A DNA stretch of 64,000 nucleotides, from positions 1 to 64,000 of IMG/VR virus record IMGVR_UViG_3300025030_000064. The stretch is one strand, 5' to 3'. Position numbers and translations under genes: made by a program. How positions within the stretch are numbered: the first letter of the stretch is position 1; every line of letters begins with the position of its first letter. Below the pieces are notes generated by a model. That model made no database searches. It was not told the origin of the DNA and saw only the letters and a list, made by a program, of their open reading frames with translations. This DNA comes from a virus. This document shows, in pieces, positions 33,217 through 42,580 of the stretch.

Positions 33217-33945
33217 ATGTTAAACGGAAAATATGTATCATATAAGCGTATTATCGAAAAGCTATTTCAGAAGTATGGTTTTAAAGATAAAGTAGAGTGG
33301 TCAGTCATTCTTGAATGGATTGGTGACGGTATGGATCTGATAGGTGCAAATGATACTTATATTAATAAGGTGACAGGAATGGACCCTTTAACTCCTACGA
33401 TTAAGATAGTCGATTATAGAGGTGATCTTCCTTGTGACATATACAAATGTATTCAGGTAAGAGAATACTGTTCTAAGATACCTATGAGATATTCTACAGA
33501 TAGTTTTCATAGGACAAATAATAGTGAACGTAATCCAAACCCTAACTCCAATCCAGACTATACATATCAATTAACCGATAGTCATATCTTCACTAACTTT
33601 TCAGAAGGTGAAGTAGAGATGAGTTATACAGCTTTCCCAATAGATGAGCAAGGTTATCCTATGATTCCAGATGATGTGAAGTTTATAAGAGCCATGGTAG
33701 ATTACATAGCCTCTCAATTATCTATTAAGTTATGGATTGAAGGTTCTATAGATGATAAGAAGTTCCAATGGATACAACAAGAGAGTGGGTTCAGTACAGG
33801 TGCAGCACATACAAGGGCATCATTACAGAATCTCGATCAGGCAGAATCATTTAAGAATGCAATACTAAGACTTGTTCCTACAATAAATCAGCATGGTGAT
33901 GGTTTTGTTTATTTAGGACAGGCAGAAGAAAGACCTATATTATAA
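33217..33945 (+). CDS. Tail ring or adaptor protein candidate
   Basis: A 242-residue protein. The text EWSVILEWIGDGMDLIGAN at the start and FSEGEVEMSYTAFPIDEQGYPMIPDD later match a family found next to muzzle or stabilisation genes in podoviruses of Bacteroidota; I infer a ring below the portal. The latter strand-rich motif is typical of such ring proteins. The final ~60 residues are helical. It overlaps the next start (TAATG). Confidence 0.65.
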   Translation: MLNGKYVSYKRIIEKLFQKYGFKDKVEWSVILEWIGDGMDLIGANDTYINKVTGMDPLTPTIKIVDYRGDLPCDIYKCIQVREYCSKIPMRYSTDSFHRTNNSERNPNPNSNPDYTYQLTDSHIFTNFSEGEVEMSYTAFPIDEQGYPMIPDDVKFIRAMVDYIASQLSIKLWIEGSIDDKKFQWIQQESGFSTGAAHTRASLQNLDQAESFKNAILRLVPTINQHGDGFVYLGQAEERPIL

Positions 33946-36900
33946 TGAAAGTTAAGAATAGTTATTTAGGTGGACTAAATCAAGATATTTCAAAACAGTT
34001 ATATCCTAATAATAAAATATATGATTGCTTTGATTATAGGGTATTAACAGATGAAGGATTATCTACTGGTGCTTTAGAGAATGTAAAAGGCAACTTATTA
34101 ACTTATGATATTATTTCAAGTGCTTTAACTCAATTAGTAAATTATACTAATGTAGGAATTATAATATCAGATGCCACTAAAGTTATAGGAAGTTGTTTAG
34201 TAAGAGAAGAAAATGTTTTATTTGCCGTTAACGAGACTCCTGATTTAGATTATGCTGGAAGTACAGGAATAGATTATATAATTAAATTATATACAGAATC
34301 AGGAGTAAGAAAATCAAAAGTTATATGGTATTCAAATGCTAATACAGGAAGATTAAATTTTGCATTACAATATCCTATTAATGCTACGGTACCAAGATAT
34401 GAAAATAGCAGTTTAAGAAAAGTATATTTTTCAGATAATTATAATACATTACGTTATCTTAATATAAAGACATTAGAAGCAGATATAGATGCTAATATAA
34501 ATATAAGTACTATTGTATCAACTTTATTTGATATTGTTCCAGTAAGCAATTTAAAAGCACCACGGTTTGTAGAAATCATAACAGGTGGATCAAGAACATC
34601 TGGAATGATAAAGTATTATTATCAAGTTTATACTCCTAATGGTAGTATAAGTAATATTTCTCCTTCTACAGGATTAATACATTTAACAACTTCATCTGAA
34701 CAAATAATAGTCACTCCATGGTCACAAGAATATTATGGTGAAGATCCTGGAGTGGATACTGGAAAAGCAGTAAAGATAAAAATAACAAATGTAAATTCTG
34801 AATTTACGAGAATAAGAATAATATCAGCTCATCAATCTACTTATTTTGATTCTCCTATTATAGAAATAATATATGAAGGAACTATTGCAAATGGTTCAAT
34901 AGAATTTATAGATACTGGGAATACGGTATTGGGAAACTATACTCTTGAAGAACTTGTAGCATTAGAAAAAGGAGAATTTACATGTAAATCACTTACAACT
35001 AAAAATAATTATCTTATTGCTGGAAATATCAAAGAAATGATATTGGATAATGATGATATTAGAAATTTTGATTCTCGTGTATATAGATATGATACTTCTG
35101 GCTATTCACAAGTATATGAAGAAAATGGTGATTATTATAGAATAAATAATGTTGGAGATTGGGATTTTTTTCAATCAGGTATAGTCACGGAATCTTCAAT
35201 TAGTCCTTGGGATTTACCTGTAGATGCTGATTGCATAAATTTTTATAATAATAATGCTAATGATGCTGGAGGTTTATATAGATATTTTTACAAGTCTGAT
35301 GGAGTTACTATAGGAGCATCAGGAAAAAATCTATCATTAGAATTAGGAATTAAACAATTAAAAGAAGCTGAATTATCAGGCCCTTCACAATGGTATGTTA
35401 CACCAGATAATATATCTCATGCACTTAATGGAGTTAATTATATAAACAATTCATATCCTAATTATGCTAGTCCGATGATAAGGGAATTGTTTATGGGATA
35501 TAGACGAGGAGAAGTATATAGGATAGGTATTAGATTTTATGATAGTAAAGGAAGAAAAGGATTTACTAAATGGGTTTGTGATTTTAGAATGCCTTTATGT
35601 GGAGATATTAATTCTACATCAACATATCCAACAGAAGCAGGAACATTAAGATATGATTATCTTCTTACTAATAATTGGAATGGAGATGGATTACCAGATG
35701 AAAATGAATTTAAAGTAAATATTTTACATTTAAAATTATGGGTTGATATAACTAATGTTCCTAATGATTCTTTTGTTCCTTCTCAGAAATGTGGAATAGA
35801 AATAGTAAGAGCAAAAAGGACAGAATTAGATAAAACTATTTTATGTTCTGGATATTTAAATTCTATTTATGAAACTGCAGGATATTCAGATTTTCATGTT
35901 TTTAATAGTTTAATACATATTGACGTTCCAACAGCACAAGGAAGACTTTTAATGGGTAGTTATCCATGGGGAGGAACAAATACTTCACCATACTATCAAT
36001 TTTATTCTCCTGAAGTATCTTACTTTAATAATATAACTTTAAAAGATGATGACAGAATATGGATACAACAACTTTATCAAAAAGGTGTAACAAGTCCATC
36101 AGTTGTGCTTACGGAGTTACAGTGTAGAAAAAGTTTATATTCATCAGACTTACAATATGCTTCTCAATCTGAAAGAACCATTATGGATTCTGTTTATTGT
36201 CCATGGAAAAAAGATAGTCATAGTGCAACTGGAAATACTTTTACTGTATCTGGAAGTTATAGAGGAAATAATTCTAATGGTGGTAATATGTGGGCAGAAG
36301 CAGGAAGTCATATAATTTTAAATTTAGATAATCCTATCTATGCCTATACAGATATTGGAAGTTATGCATATTTAGAAGACAGGGCTATAGCATATGTAGA
36401 TATTAGAAGAAGTCTTCCTAAACAGTATGGAGGTAATAGTTATGACAATAGAAATATAACTCCTTATATAACAACTAATTCTTTGGTAGTTCTTTCTTCA
36501 TCAGGATGGATAGATGTATTTGGAGGAGATACTTTTTTAGGATTATATGAATTCATGTCTTCTATGTGGACGGACGAAGCACACGCAGGAGAAGGTTATA
36601 CTTGTTCAATGATGGGAGTAGTAGAATCATCTATTAACGGAAACATACAAAGTAGTGAATATACTTTTAAAAAAGCAGCTAATGTACTTATTCAGGAAAA
36701 AGCAGGAACGTATTCATGGATAAATTTAAATGGTAGTGCAGTTTCTTATACTCAGGTAGAAGATATCTTTTTATATAACTCAGCCTATTCGAGAGAAAAT
36801 GATACTTTTATTTCATACGAACTTCCTATAGATTTTAATTCGGATGAAAGAAATGATGTTATGGTTAAAATATCCGAAAAAAAATATAATGGAGAATTAT

Positions 36901-37994
36901 TTGACTCGTGGTCAATATTTTTAGTTAATGATTTTATCGAAGTCGATACTCAATATGGACCTATTACAGAAACAAATATATGTTTTGATAGAATATTTGC
37001 AATACAGGAAAAAGGAGTATCTGTAATTACTTTAGTAGAAGAACAATCAACTTTAACGTTATCATTAGGTGCTGGGATTAAATTAAATAAATATGATTAT
37101 ATTTCTACCACGTCAGGAAGTAAACATCAAAAATCTGTTATTGTAGGGAAAAAAGGTTTATATTATTATGATGTTCTTAATAATTCAATATGTCTTATAG
37201 GTAGTCTTAATATAGAATCTGAAATAACTAATATAGATGGATTATCTTCTTTCTTAGCATATAATACTCCACAGTCTATATATGATTATGATAATCCTTT
37301 TCTTACCGGACAAGGAAGTGTATTAGCAGTAAAAGATACTTCTTTTGAAGAAATATTATTTACATTTAGAGATAATGATGATACTACTTTAGATAATCAA
37401 GTACAATGTTTTACACTCGCAGTAAGTGAAAAGACAGGATTGTTTCATCATAGATATGGTTGTTATCCTGATTTATGGATATCTGGCAATGGAGAATATT
37501 TTTCCATGTTTCAAGAATATATTTCAAGTCTTAAAGGAAAAGTGTTTGTTCATAATAAAGGATTGAGAGGAGTGTGGTATGATAAAACAGCTACAAATTC
37601 ATATGTTGTAATCCTTATTAATCCTTTACAAGGTTCAGTAGCTATATTTAATAATCTTACATGGTTTACAGAGGTAACTCAAAAGATAGCAGGTATAGTA
37701 ACAGATGTTTATGACTTAACTCTTACATCATATAGAGCATGGAATGACTATCAGAATACAGGAACTATTACTCTTAATAATAATAATATAGACTCAGTAG
37801 GAGCAGAACAAAGGATAATGAGACAATGGAAGACTGATATAGAAAGAGATGCTTCAGTAGGTGCTCTTGACGAACCAAGGATGAGAGATACCTATATACT
37901 CTTACAACTCAACTTTACCAATCAACAAAGTGGTATAGATTATAGGATGGTATTACATGATGTAATTACAAGTATCACACCTTCTTCTTTTTAA
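33945..37994 (+). CDS. Muzzle or tail stabilisation-type protein
   Basis: A 1,349-residue protein beginning MKVKNSYLGGLNQDISKQLYPNNKIYDCFDYR. This start, a beta-propeller-like body with repeated Tyr/Asn/Asp-rich strands, and the position after ring proteins match the protein annotated as stabilisation or tail muzzle protein in crAss-like phages. It would close the DNA channel at the tail end. Its last 15 coding bases are part of a direct repeat found again at 39083. The end SITPSSF is at 37994. Confidence 0.7.
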   Translation: MKVKNSYLGGLNQDISKQLYPNNKIYDCFDYRVLTDEGLSTGALENVKGNLLTYDIISSALTQLVNYTNVGIIISDATKVIGSCLVREENVLFAVNETPDLDYAGSTGIDYIIKLYTESGVRKSKVIWYSNANTGRLNFALQYPINATVPRYENSSLRKVYFSDNYNTLRYLNIKTLEADIDANINISTIVSTLFDIVPVSNLKAPRFVEIITGGSRTSGMIKYYYQVYTPNGSISNISPSTGLIHLTTSSEQIIVTPWSQEYYGEDPGVDTGKAVKIKITNVNSEFTRIRIISAHQSTYFDSPIIEIIYEGTIANGSIEFIDTGNTVLGNYTLEELVALEKGEFTCKSLTTKNNYLIAGNIKEMILDNDDIRNFDSRVYRYDTSGYSQVYEENGDYYRINNVGDWDFFQSGIVTESSISPWDLPVDADCINFYNNNANDAGGLYRYFYKSDGVTIGASGKNLSLELGIKQLKEAELSGPSQWYVTPDNISHALNGVNYINNSYPNYASPMIRELFMGYRRGEVYRIGIRFYDSKGRKGFTKWVCDFRMPLCGDINSTSTYPTEAGTLRYDYLLTNNWNGDGLPDENEFKVNILHLKLWVDITNVPNDSFVPSQKCGIEIVRAKRTELDKTILCSGYLNSIYETAGYSDFHVFNSLIHIDVPTAQGRLLMGSYPWGGTNTSPYYQFYSPEVSYFNNITLKDDDRIWIQQLYQKGVTSPSVVLTELQCRKSLYSSDLQYASQSERTIMDSVYCPWKKDSHSATGNTFTVSGSYRGNNSNGGNMWAEAGSHIILNLDNPIYAYTDIGSYAYLEDRAIAYVDIRRSLPKQYGGNSYDNRNITPYITTNSLVVLSSSGWIDVFGGDTFLGLYEFMSSMWTDEAHAGEGYTCSMMGVVESSINGNIQSSEYTFKKAANVLIQEKAGTYSWINLNGSAVSYTQVEDIFLYNSAYSRENDTFISYELPIDFNSDERNDVMVKISEKKYNGELFDSWSIFLVNDFIEVDTQYGPITETNICFDRIFAIQEKGVSVITLVEEQSTLTLSLGAGIKLNKYDYISTTSGSKHQKSVIVGKKGLYYYDVLNNSICLIGSLNIESEITNIDGLSSFLAYNTPQSIYDYDNPFLTGQGSVLAVKDTSFEEILFTFRDNDDTTLDNQVQCFTLAVSEKTGLFHHRYGCYPDLWISGNGEYFSMFQEYISSLKGKVFVHNKGLRGVWYDKTATNSYVVILINPLQGSVAIFNNLTWFTEVTQKIAGIVTDVYDLTLTSYRAWNDYQNTGTITLNNNNIDSVGAEQRIMRQWKTDIERDASVGALDEPRMRDTYILLQLNFTNQQSGIDYRMVLHDVITSITPSSF
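37973..37987. repeat. Direct repeat copy 1, TATCACACCTTCTTC
   Basis: Identical 15-bp copy at the 3' end of the muzzle gene; the second copy is at 39083-39097. The ~45 bp after each copy are also related (TATAATA...ATCTTAT). The pair flanks the moron and its promoter. Confidence 0.85.
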
Positions 37995-38002
37995 TATTTA
38001 TA

Positions 38003-38033
38003 TTTGATTATATAATATATCTTATTATATTTG
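38003..38033 (+). promoter_or_regulatory. Bacteroidota-type promoter of the 38068 gene
   Basis: TTTG (38003-38006), 19-bp spacer and TATATTTG (38026-38033): both boxes match the host consensus. It is inside the virion block and only 34 bp upstream of ATG 38068, so it specifically serves that gene. Confidence 0.75.
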
Positions 38034-38067
38034 CATAGAAGAAGTATTAATTAAAAACAAATAATTT

Positions 38068-39075
38068 ATGATAGCGTATATTGTAGATACTAAACAAGGA
38101 TTCAATAAAAATGAATTTCGTAGAATAGGAATATATTTAATTTCAAAACAACAAGATTGTTGTGGAAAGAAAGTAAGTACAATTATTGTCACAAAAGATG
38201 GATTATCGAATCCTCAATATAAGACTATAGTAGAAGAGTTAGTAGTACATAATAGACCAGATAATACTAATGTGATATATCTTTGTCATGAAAAATCTCA
38301 TACAGAGAAACGGAAAAAAGAAGATGAAGATAAAGATTATGAATTAACATCAGAAAATAAATCATCTTATGAAGATAAGTTACGTGAGATGGCTGGACAT
38401 TCAGAATGTGGAGAAGTAGAATTCTATAGAAGAAGAGAAGAGGCAATAAAGATATATGAAGAATACATTAAAGATCTTGCAATAAACTTAAATATATCAG
38501 AAGAAGAGTCAAGAAAAAAAATAGAACAGTTATATGCTGCTGCTGATGGTGTTTCATTAGAAGAATGGTGTAAGAAATTTCCTATTGAAACATCAAATAT
38601 AAGTATGGGTTATCCTTTATGTAAAGAAGATGAATATAAGTTACCTGAAGAATATAATGATATTAATATTATTCCAGATGAACTTTTACCAAAAGAATTA
38701 GATAAATATATTACAAGAGAAGATGTAGAATCATTAGGATTCAGTAGAGATAGAGTAATGAGTAAGGTAATGATAGAGTTGTCAGGTCCATACAATAAAC
38801 ACAATAAAGAAATACGTGATATAAATAAAAATGATATGAGATTAACATATTGGATATGTTTTGAGCCATATGATTATAATAATTTTATGTTAAGTAAAGG
38901 TAAAAAAAAGACAGAACCTAAACTACCATATGTAAGGCTTATGAAGAGGATAAGTGAAAAAGAATTAACTACGAAATATAAAAATACTGGCTTAGTATGG
39001 AAACCTATTTTTGAAGGACATATAAGAACAAAAGAAGATTTAGAACTTATCATGCAGCAAGTAAGAATTGAATAA
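38068..39075 (+). CDS. Probable moron, unknown 335-residue protein
   Basis: Not a recognised virion protein. The N-terminal ~90 residues begin MIAYIVDTKQGFNKNEFRR and have a paired Cys (DCCGKK); the middle is helical and Glu/Lys-rich with KSSYEDKLREMAGHSECGEVEFYRRREEA, the C-terminal half mixed. No secretion signal. It has its own host-type promoter, sits between two large virion genes and is flanked by a 15-bp direct repeat, so it looks like a separately transcribed accessory gene (moron). A role in host takeover, defence or superinfection immunity is possible but not shown. Confidence 0.65.
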   Translation: MIAYIVDTKQGFNKNEFRRIGIYLISKQQDCCGKKVSTIIVTKDGLSNPQYKTIVEELVVHNRPDNTNVIYLCHEKSHTEKRKKEDEDKDYELTSENKSSYEDKLREMAGHSECGEVEFYRRREEAIKIYEEYIKDLAINLNISEEESRKKIEQLYAAADGVSLEEWCKKFPIETSNISMGYPLCKEDEYKLPEEYNDINIIPDELLPKELDKYITREDVESLGFSRDRVMSKVMIELSGPYNKHNKEIRDINKNDMRLTYWICFEPYDYNNFMLSKGKKKTEPKLPYVRLMKRISEKELTTKYKNTGLVWKPIFEGHIRTKEDLELIMQQVRIE

Positions 39076-39082
39076 TAGCCTA

Positions 39083-39097
39083 TATCACACCTTCTTC
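39083..39097. repeat. Direct repeat copy 2, TATCACACCTTCTTC
   Basis: Identical to the copy at 37973-37987. It lies 8 nt after the moron's stop codon, outside any gene. A TATATTTA box at 39176-39183 without a -33 TTTG precedes the next gene, possibly a weakened second promoter. Confidence 0.85.
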
Positions 39098-39196
39098 ATT
39101 CTGATATAATAAACCATCTTATAAAATAACTTCTTATTTATTAGGAGTAATAACTCATTCCTTGTTATATTTACCTTATAATAAAACATCATTATA

Positions 39197-42100
39197 ATGC
39201 CACGTCTTATAAAGAGTAAAAGGAAATATTTATTAGGTGGTCCTAAGAAGAGAAGTCAGTTAGATTCAAATCAAGATAATAGAACTGTATTAACTTCTGA
39301 TGAAGAATATGTGTATCAAAAATGGTATGCTTCATTACCAAAACAATATCAAACTCCAGGAACAAAAGAGAATTACGAAACTCCATCTTCTTATGATATA
39401 AGAGGTAACTGGAGAGATAATGAGGGAGAATATGAAATGAATCCTGATGGATTTTATCACATGCCATCATTTAGTGGTGCTACAGGAAAGTTTTTAAAGA
39501 CACCAGATAATAGTGAATCATTTATTAATGGATTAAATGGAATGCCTAAATGGTCATATCCGGGTATTGATATAGGTACAGGTCAGTTACAATTAAAAAG
39601 AAAAGATGAAGTTCCTGAAAGTAATCAAAGTAAATTAAAGTCTAAGAATAAATACGGTGGTAACACAGACAACGATATGAAAAGATACTTATTAAAAAGA
39701 AAGAGAAAATATGTAATGGCAGGATTAGAAGATCCTGATGTTGTAAATTCTGTATCGTATGGAGATAAAGAAATAGAAGCTATCTTAGCGAATAAACAAC
39801 GAAATTTAAATCCAAATTATACTAATGCTATTGCTTCTGGTACAGGGTTAATTACAGGTATTGGAACAGATATTTACGAGAATAAAAATCAAAATACTGC
39901 TAATGTAGGTGCTCATGCTATTAAGGGAATGGGCTCAGGGTTTAGTTCAGGTGCAATGGTAGGAACTATGTTAGGTGGTCCTGCTGGAACATTAATAGGT
40001 GGTGGAATAGGAGCTGGATTAGGATTAGTAGAAGGACTGTATAGTGGATTTTCTGAAAAAAAACAAATGAAACAAGATGATATTGAAAATAAACAAGAAG
40101 AATATAATAAGTCATCTCAAGATTTAATTGAAAAGAATCAACACTTTGGTTTAAACCAAGGATTTTTATATGGAGGTTTTGCTATGGGTGGTGGAAATAA
40201 TGAAAATATGGTAAACTTTAATGGTGGTGATGGAACGCAAGATAGTGTAGAGTTAGGAAATAAGTTTGTAGATAACGGAGAGACAGAGACAAAGAAGATG
40301 AACGAAAAGATTATTCATTCTAATGCTTTTGTTATCACTCCTGAGATGGCACAACAATATAATATCCCTTCTAAATATATTGGTAAGACACCTGCTGATG
40401 TATCAAAACTGATGATGGATACAAATTTAAGAATGGTATTTGGTGGAACAAAAGAAACTTTAGATATGACAAAGAGATTTTTAAAGAAAAGTGATATGTT
40501 TGCTAAAGGAGCAGACAGGGCAGATAAAAGAAATGGAGTAGGTCTATATGCTTTAGAACAACTATCTACTGACATGGGTGAGATGATGAGAGCACAGGAA
40601 GAAGGTATACAACAACCTATGGCTAAGTTTGGTGGTAAGATGAAGTATGCAGGTGGTGGTGGAGAACCTATACCAATACCAGAAGATTATGCAAATAAGG
40701 CAGAATATATACAGGCTATGTATGAATATACACAGAAGTATGGTACTAAAGGAATGGTTCCTCAGTCAGAAGCAATGCAATCTAATGAGATGATGGCAGA
40801 TATTAATGACCTAAAAGCAAATCCTAATAATATAAGACCAGAAGTAGATAATAGAGTCAAGGCAAATATCAATGATTTAAAATCAAGACCAAAATCAAGA
40901 TTCCTAAAGATAGATATTAATAATTTAAAAGCAAAACAAAGACAGACTAAAGGACCATCTGAACAATCTTTCCATAAAGAAGGATATGACGAATATGGCA
41001 AGAAGAGGTATATGGGTAATGCTGCTCAGTTCTTAGAAGGAGTATATAATCCAGAAGGTATTGTTCCAGAAAGAAAAAATATGAAAATGATGGAATCAAA
41101 AACATTAGTTCCTGAAGTGGTACGACCTACAATGGTAGAAAAAGGAATAAAAGAAAAAGAAGGTACTTTTAATGAAGAGTTTAAGAAAGCAAGAGAATCT
41201 GGACAAAAGACTTTTAAATGGCATGGTAAACTTTATGGTACTGAATTAAAAAAATCAGGTAATACGATGTTAGGAAGAAATACTACAGAAGGATTGCCAT
41301 TAGGTAAAGGTAAATTTCATGTAGGTGGTGGAGAACCTCATACTCATTCAGGAAGTGTTGATGGTGCGATAAGTGGTAGTGGTAATGCAGCAGAATGGGG
41401 AGATTTATTTAGTACTATAGGAGACATGGGAAGTGCAGGATATGATTATATTATAAATGATCCAGCAAGAGGACCCGGACAACCTATACAGTCTAAATTC
41501 AATAATGGTCCATCAGTTCGTAGTGTTCGTCCTACATTAACTACTACAGTTCCTAAGACTACAAAGGTAATTACCAATCCAAGGACAGGAAAGAAAGAAG
41601 TAGTACAAAGTAATTCTACATCTGCTGTTGCTACTGATTATAGTGGTACTCCATTTACAAGTTATAATGGAATTCCTTTTGTTGATGGCAGTTCTATAGG
41701 TTCATCTAACACTACAACTCCATTATATAATTGGCAGAATAAAGAACAAGACTTTTCAAATACAGTTACCGGAAGTGATAATGTATCTACAGTTAATCCT
41801 GATGGCACTATAGAAACAAAGGCTGGTACTGAATCTCCTGATAGTATAGATGAAAATGGCAATGGAATAGGAATTGATGGATTACAAGCAGCAGGATATT
41901 TAGGACAGATGGCTACAATGCTACGTAATGCATGGTTAGATAAACAACCTTTAGAGGTGGAATCGCCTGAACAGTTAGAGGCAAGATTAATAAATTTGTC
42001 AGAACAAAGAAGACAAGCAAGTAAACTAGCTGACAAGACACGTAACATAGGTTTACTACGTTCAAGAAGTACAGGTAATACGAAAGGTGCATTCATGTCT

Positions 42101-42577
42101 AATGCCAATGTACAAGATGCAAGTGTTCAAGATACATTAGGTAATCAATTAGGGCAGTCATATTTAACAGAAGAAACTACTAACAAAGGAATACAGTCAG
42201 CAACAGATAGAGCAAATGCAGCAGAGAGAGTACGTGCAAGAGATGTCAATGCTCAACGATTAGCAGCTAGAACAAACATTGGAACAAAAGCATATAAGAA
42301 TCTTGGAGATTTTAGTAGTCAGGTAGCACAAGATGCAATAGCTAATAAGACACAGAATACTATTATTAGAGATATGATTAAGACAGATATGTTGGAAATG
42401 TATCAAGATTCAAAAGGAAGATGGAAGATGAGAGCAACAGGGAAAGAACCAACTAATGCAGCAGAAAAATCTTTTCTTGCTTCTTTAGAGACAGAAGATT
42501 ATTCTGTATCTGAAAAGAAAAAAGTAAAAAAGATGTATGGTGGTAAGCTATTAAGTAAATATAATTTAGGAATATAA
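39197..42577 (+). CDS. Large internal virion protein with glycine zipper, cargo-type
   Basis: A 1,126-residue protein. Its hallmarks are short basic, glycine-ending boxes spread over the chain: KSKRKYLLGG at the start, KRKRKYVMAG (~170), KYAGGGGEP (~490), HVGGGEP (~710) and MYGGK near the end. A glycine-zipper membrane segment lies at about 245-285 (GMGSGFSSGAMVG, then LGGPAGTLIGGG), typical of pore-forming or injected proteins. The KxxxGG boxes recur in internal virion proteins of crAss-like phages. Likely packaged in the head or tail and ejected with the DNA; enzymatic activity not seen. Confidence 0.65.
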   Translation: MPRLIKSKRKYLLGGPKKRSQLDSNQDNRTVLTSDEEYVYQKWYASLPKQYQTPGTKENYETPSSYDIRGNWRDNEGEYEMNPDGFYHMPSFSGATGKFLKTPDNSESFINGLNGMPKWSYPGIDIGTGQLQLKRKDEVPESNQSKLKSKNKYGGNTDNDMKRYLLKRKRKYVMAGLEDPDVVNSVSYGDKEIEAILANKQRNLNPNYTNAIASGTGLITGIGTDIYENKNQNTANVGAHAIKGMGSGFSSGAMVGTMLGGPAGTLIGGGIGAGLGLVEGLYSGFSEKKQMKQDDIENKQEEYNKSSQDLIEKNQHFGLNQGFLYGGFAMGGGNNENMVNFNGGDGTQDSVELGNKFVDNGETETKKMNEKIIHSNAFVITPEMAQQYNIPSKYIGKTPADVSKLMMDTNLRMVFGGTKETLDMTKRFLKKSDMFAKGADRADKRNGVGLYALEQLSTDMGEMMRAQEEGIQQPMAKFGGKMKYAGGGGEPIPIPEDYANKAEYIQAMYEYTQKYGTKGMVPQSEAMQSNEMMADINDLKANPNNIRPEVDNRVKANINDLKSRPKSRFLKIDINNLKAKQRQTKGPSEQSFHKEGYDEYGKKRYMGNAAQFLEGVYNPEGIVPERKNMKMMESKTLVPEVVRPTMVEKGIKEKEGTFNEEFKKARESGQKTFKWHGKLYGTELKKSGNTMLGRNTTEGLPLGKGKFHVGGGEPHTHSGSVDGAISGSGNAAEWGDLFSTIGDMGSAGYDYIINDPARGPGQPIQSKFNNGPSVRSVRPTLTTTVPKTTKVITNPRTGKKEVVQSNSTSAVATDYSGTPFTSYNGIPFVDGSSIGSSNTTTPLYNWQNKEQDFSNTVTGSDNVSTVNPDGTIETKAGTESPDSIDENGNGIGIDGLQAAGYLGQMATMLRNAWLDKQPLEVESPEQLEARLINLSEQRRQASKLADKTRNIGLLRSRSTGNTKGAFMSNANVQDASVQDTLGNQLGQSYLTEETTNKGIQSATDRANAAERVRARDVNAQRLAARTNIGTKAYKNLGDFSSQVAQDAIANKTQNTIIRDMIKTDMLEMYQDSKGRWKMRATGKEPTNAAEKSFLASLETEDYSVSEKKKVKKMYGGKLLSKYNLGI

Positions 42578-42580
42578 GAT

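Noticed and set aside
38068-39075. Insertion sequence carrying the moron
   Set aside because: No transposase motif and no terminal inverted repeats; only a 15-bp direct repeat, which fits recombination.
39100-39196. Second host promoter before the 39197 gene
   Set aside because: TATATTTA at 39176 resembles a -7 box, but no TTTG lies at the right distance.
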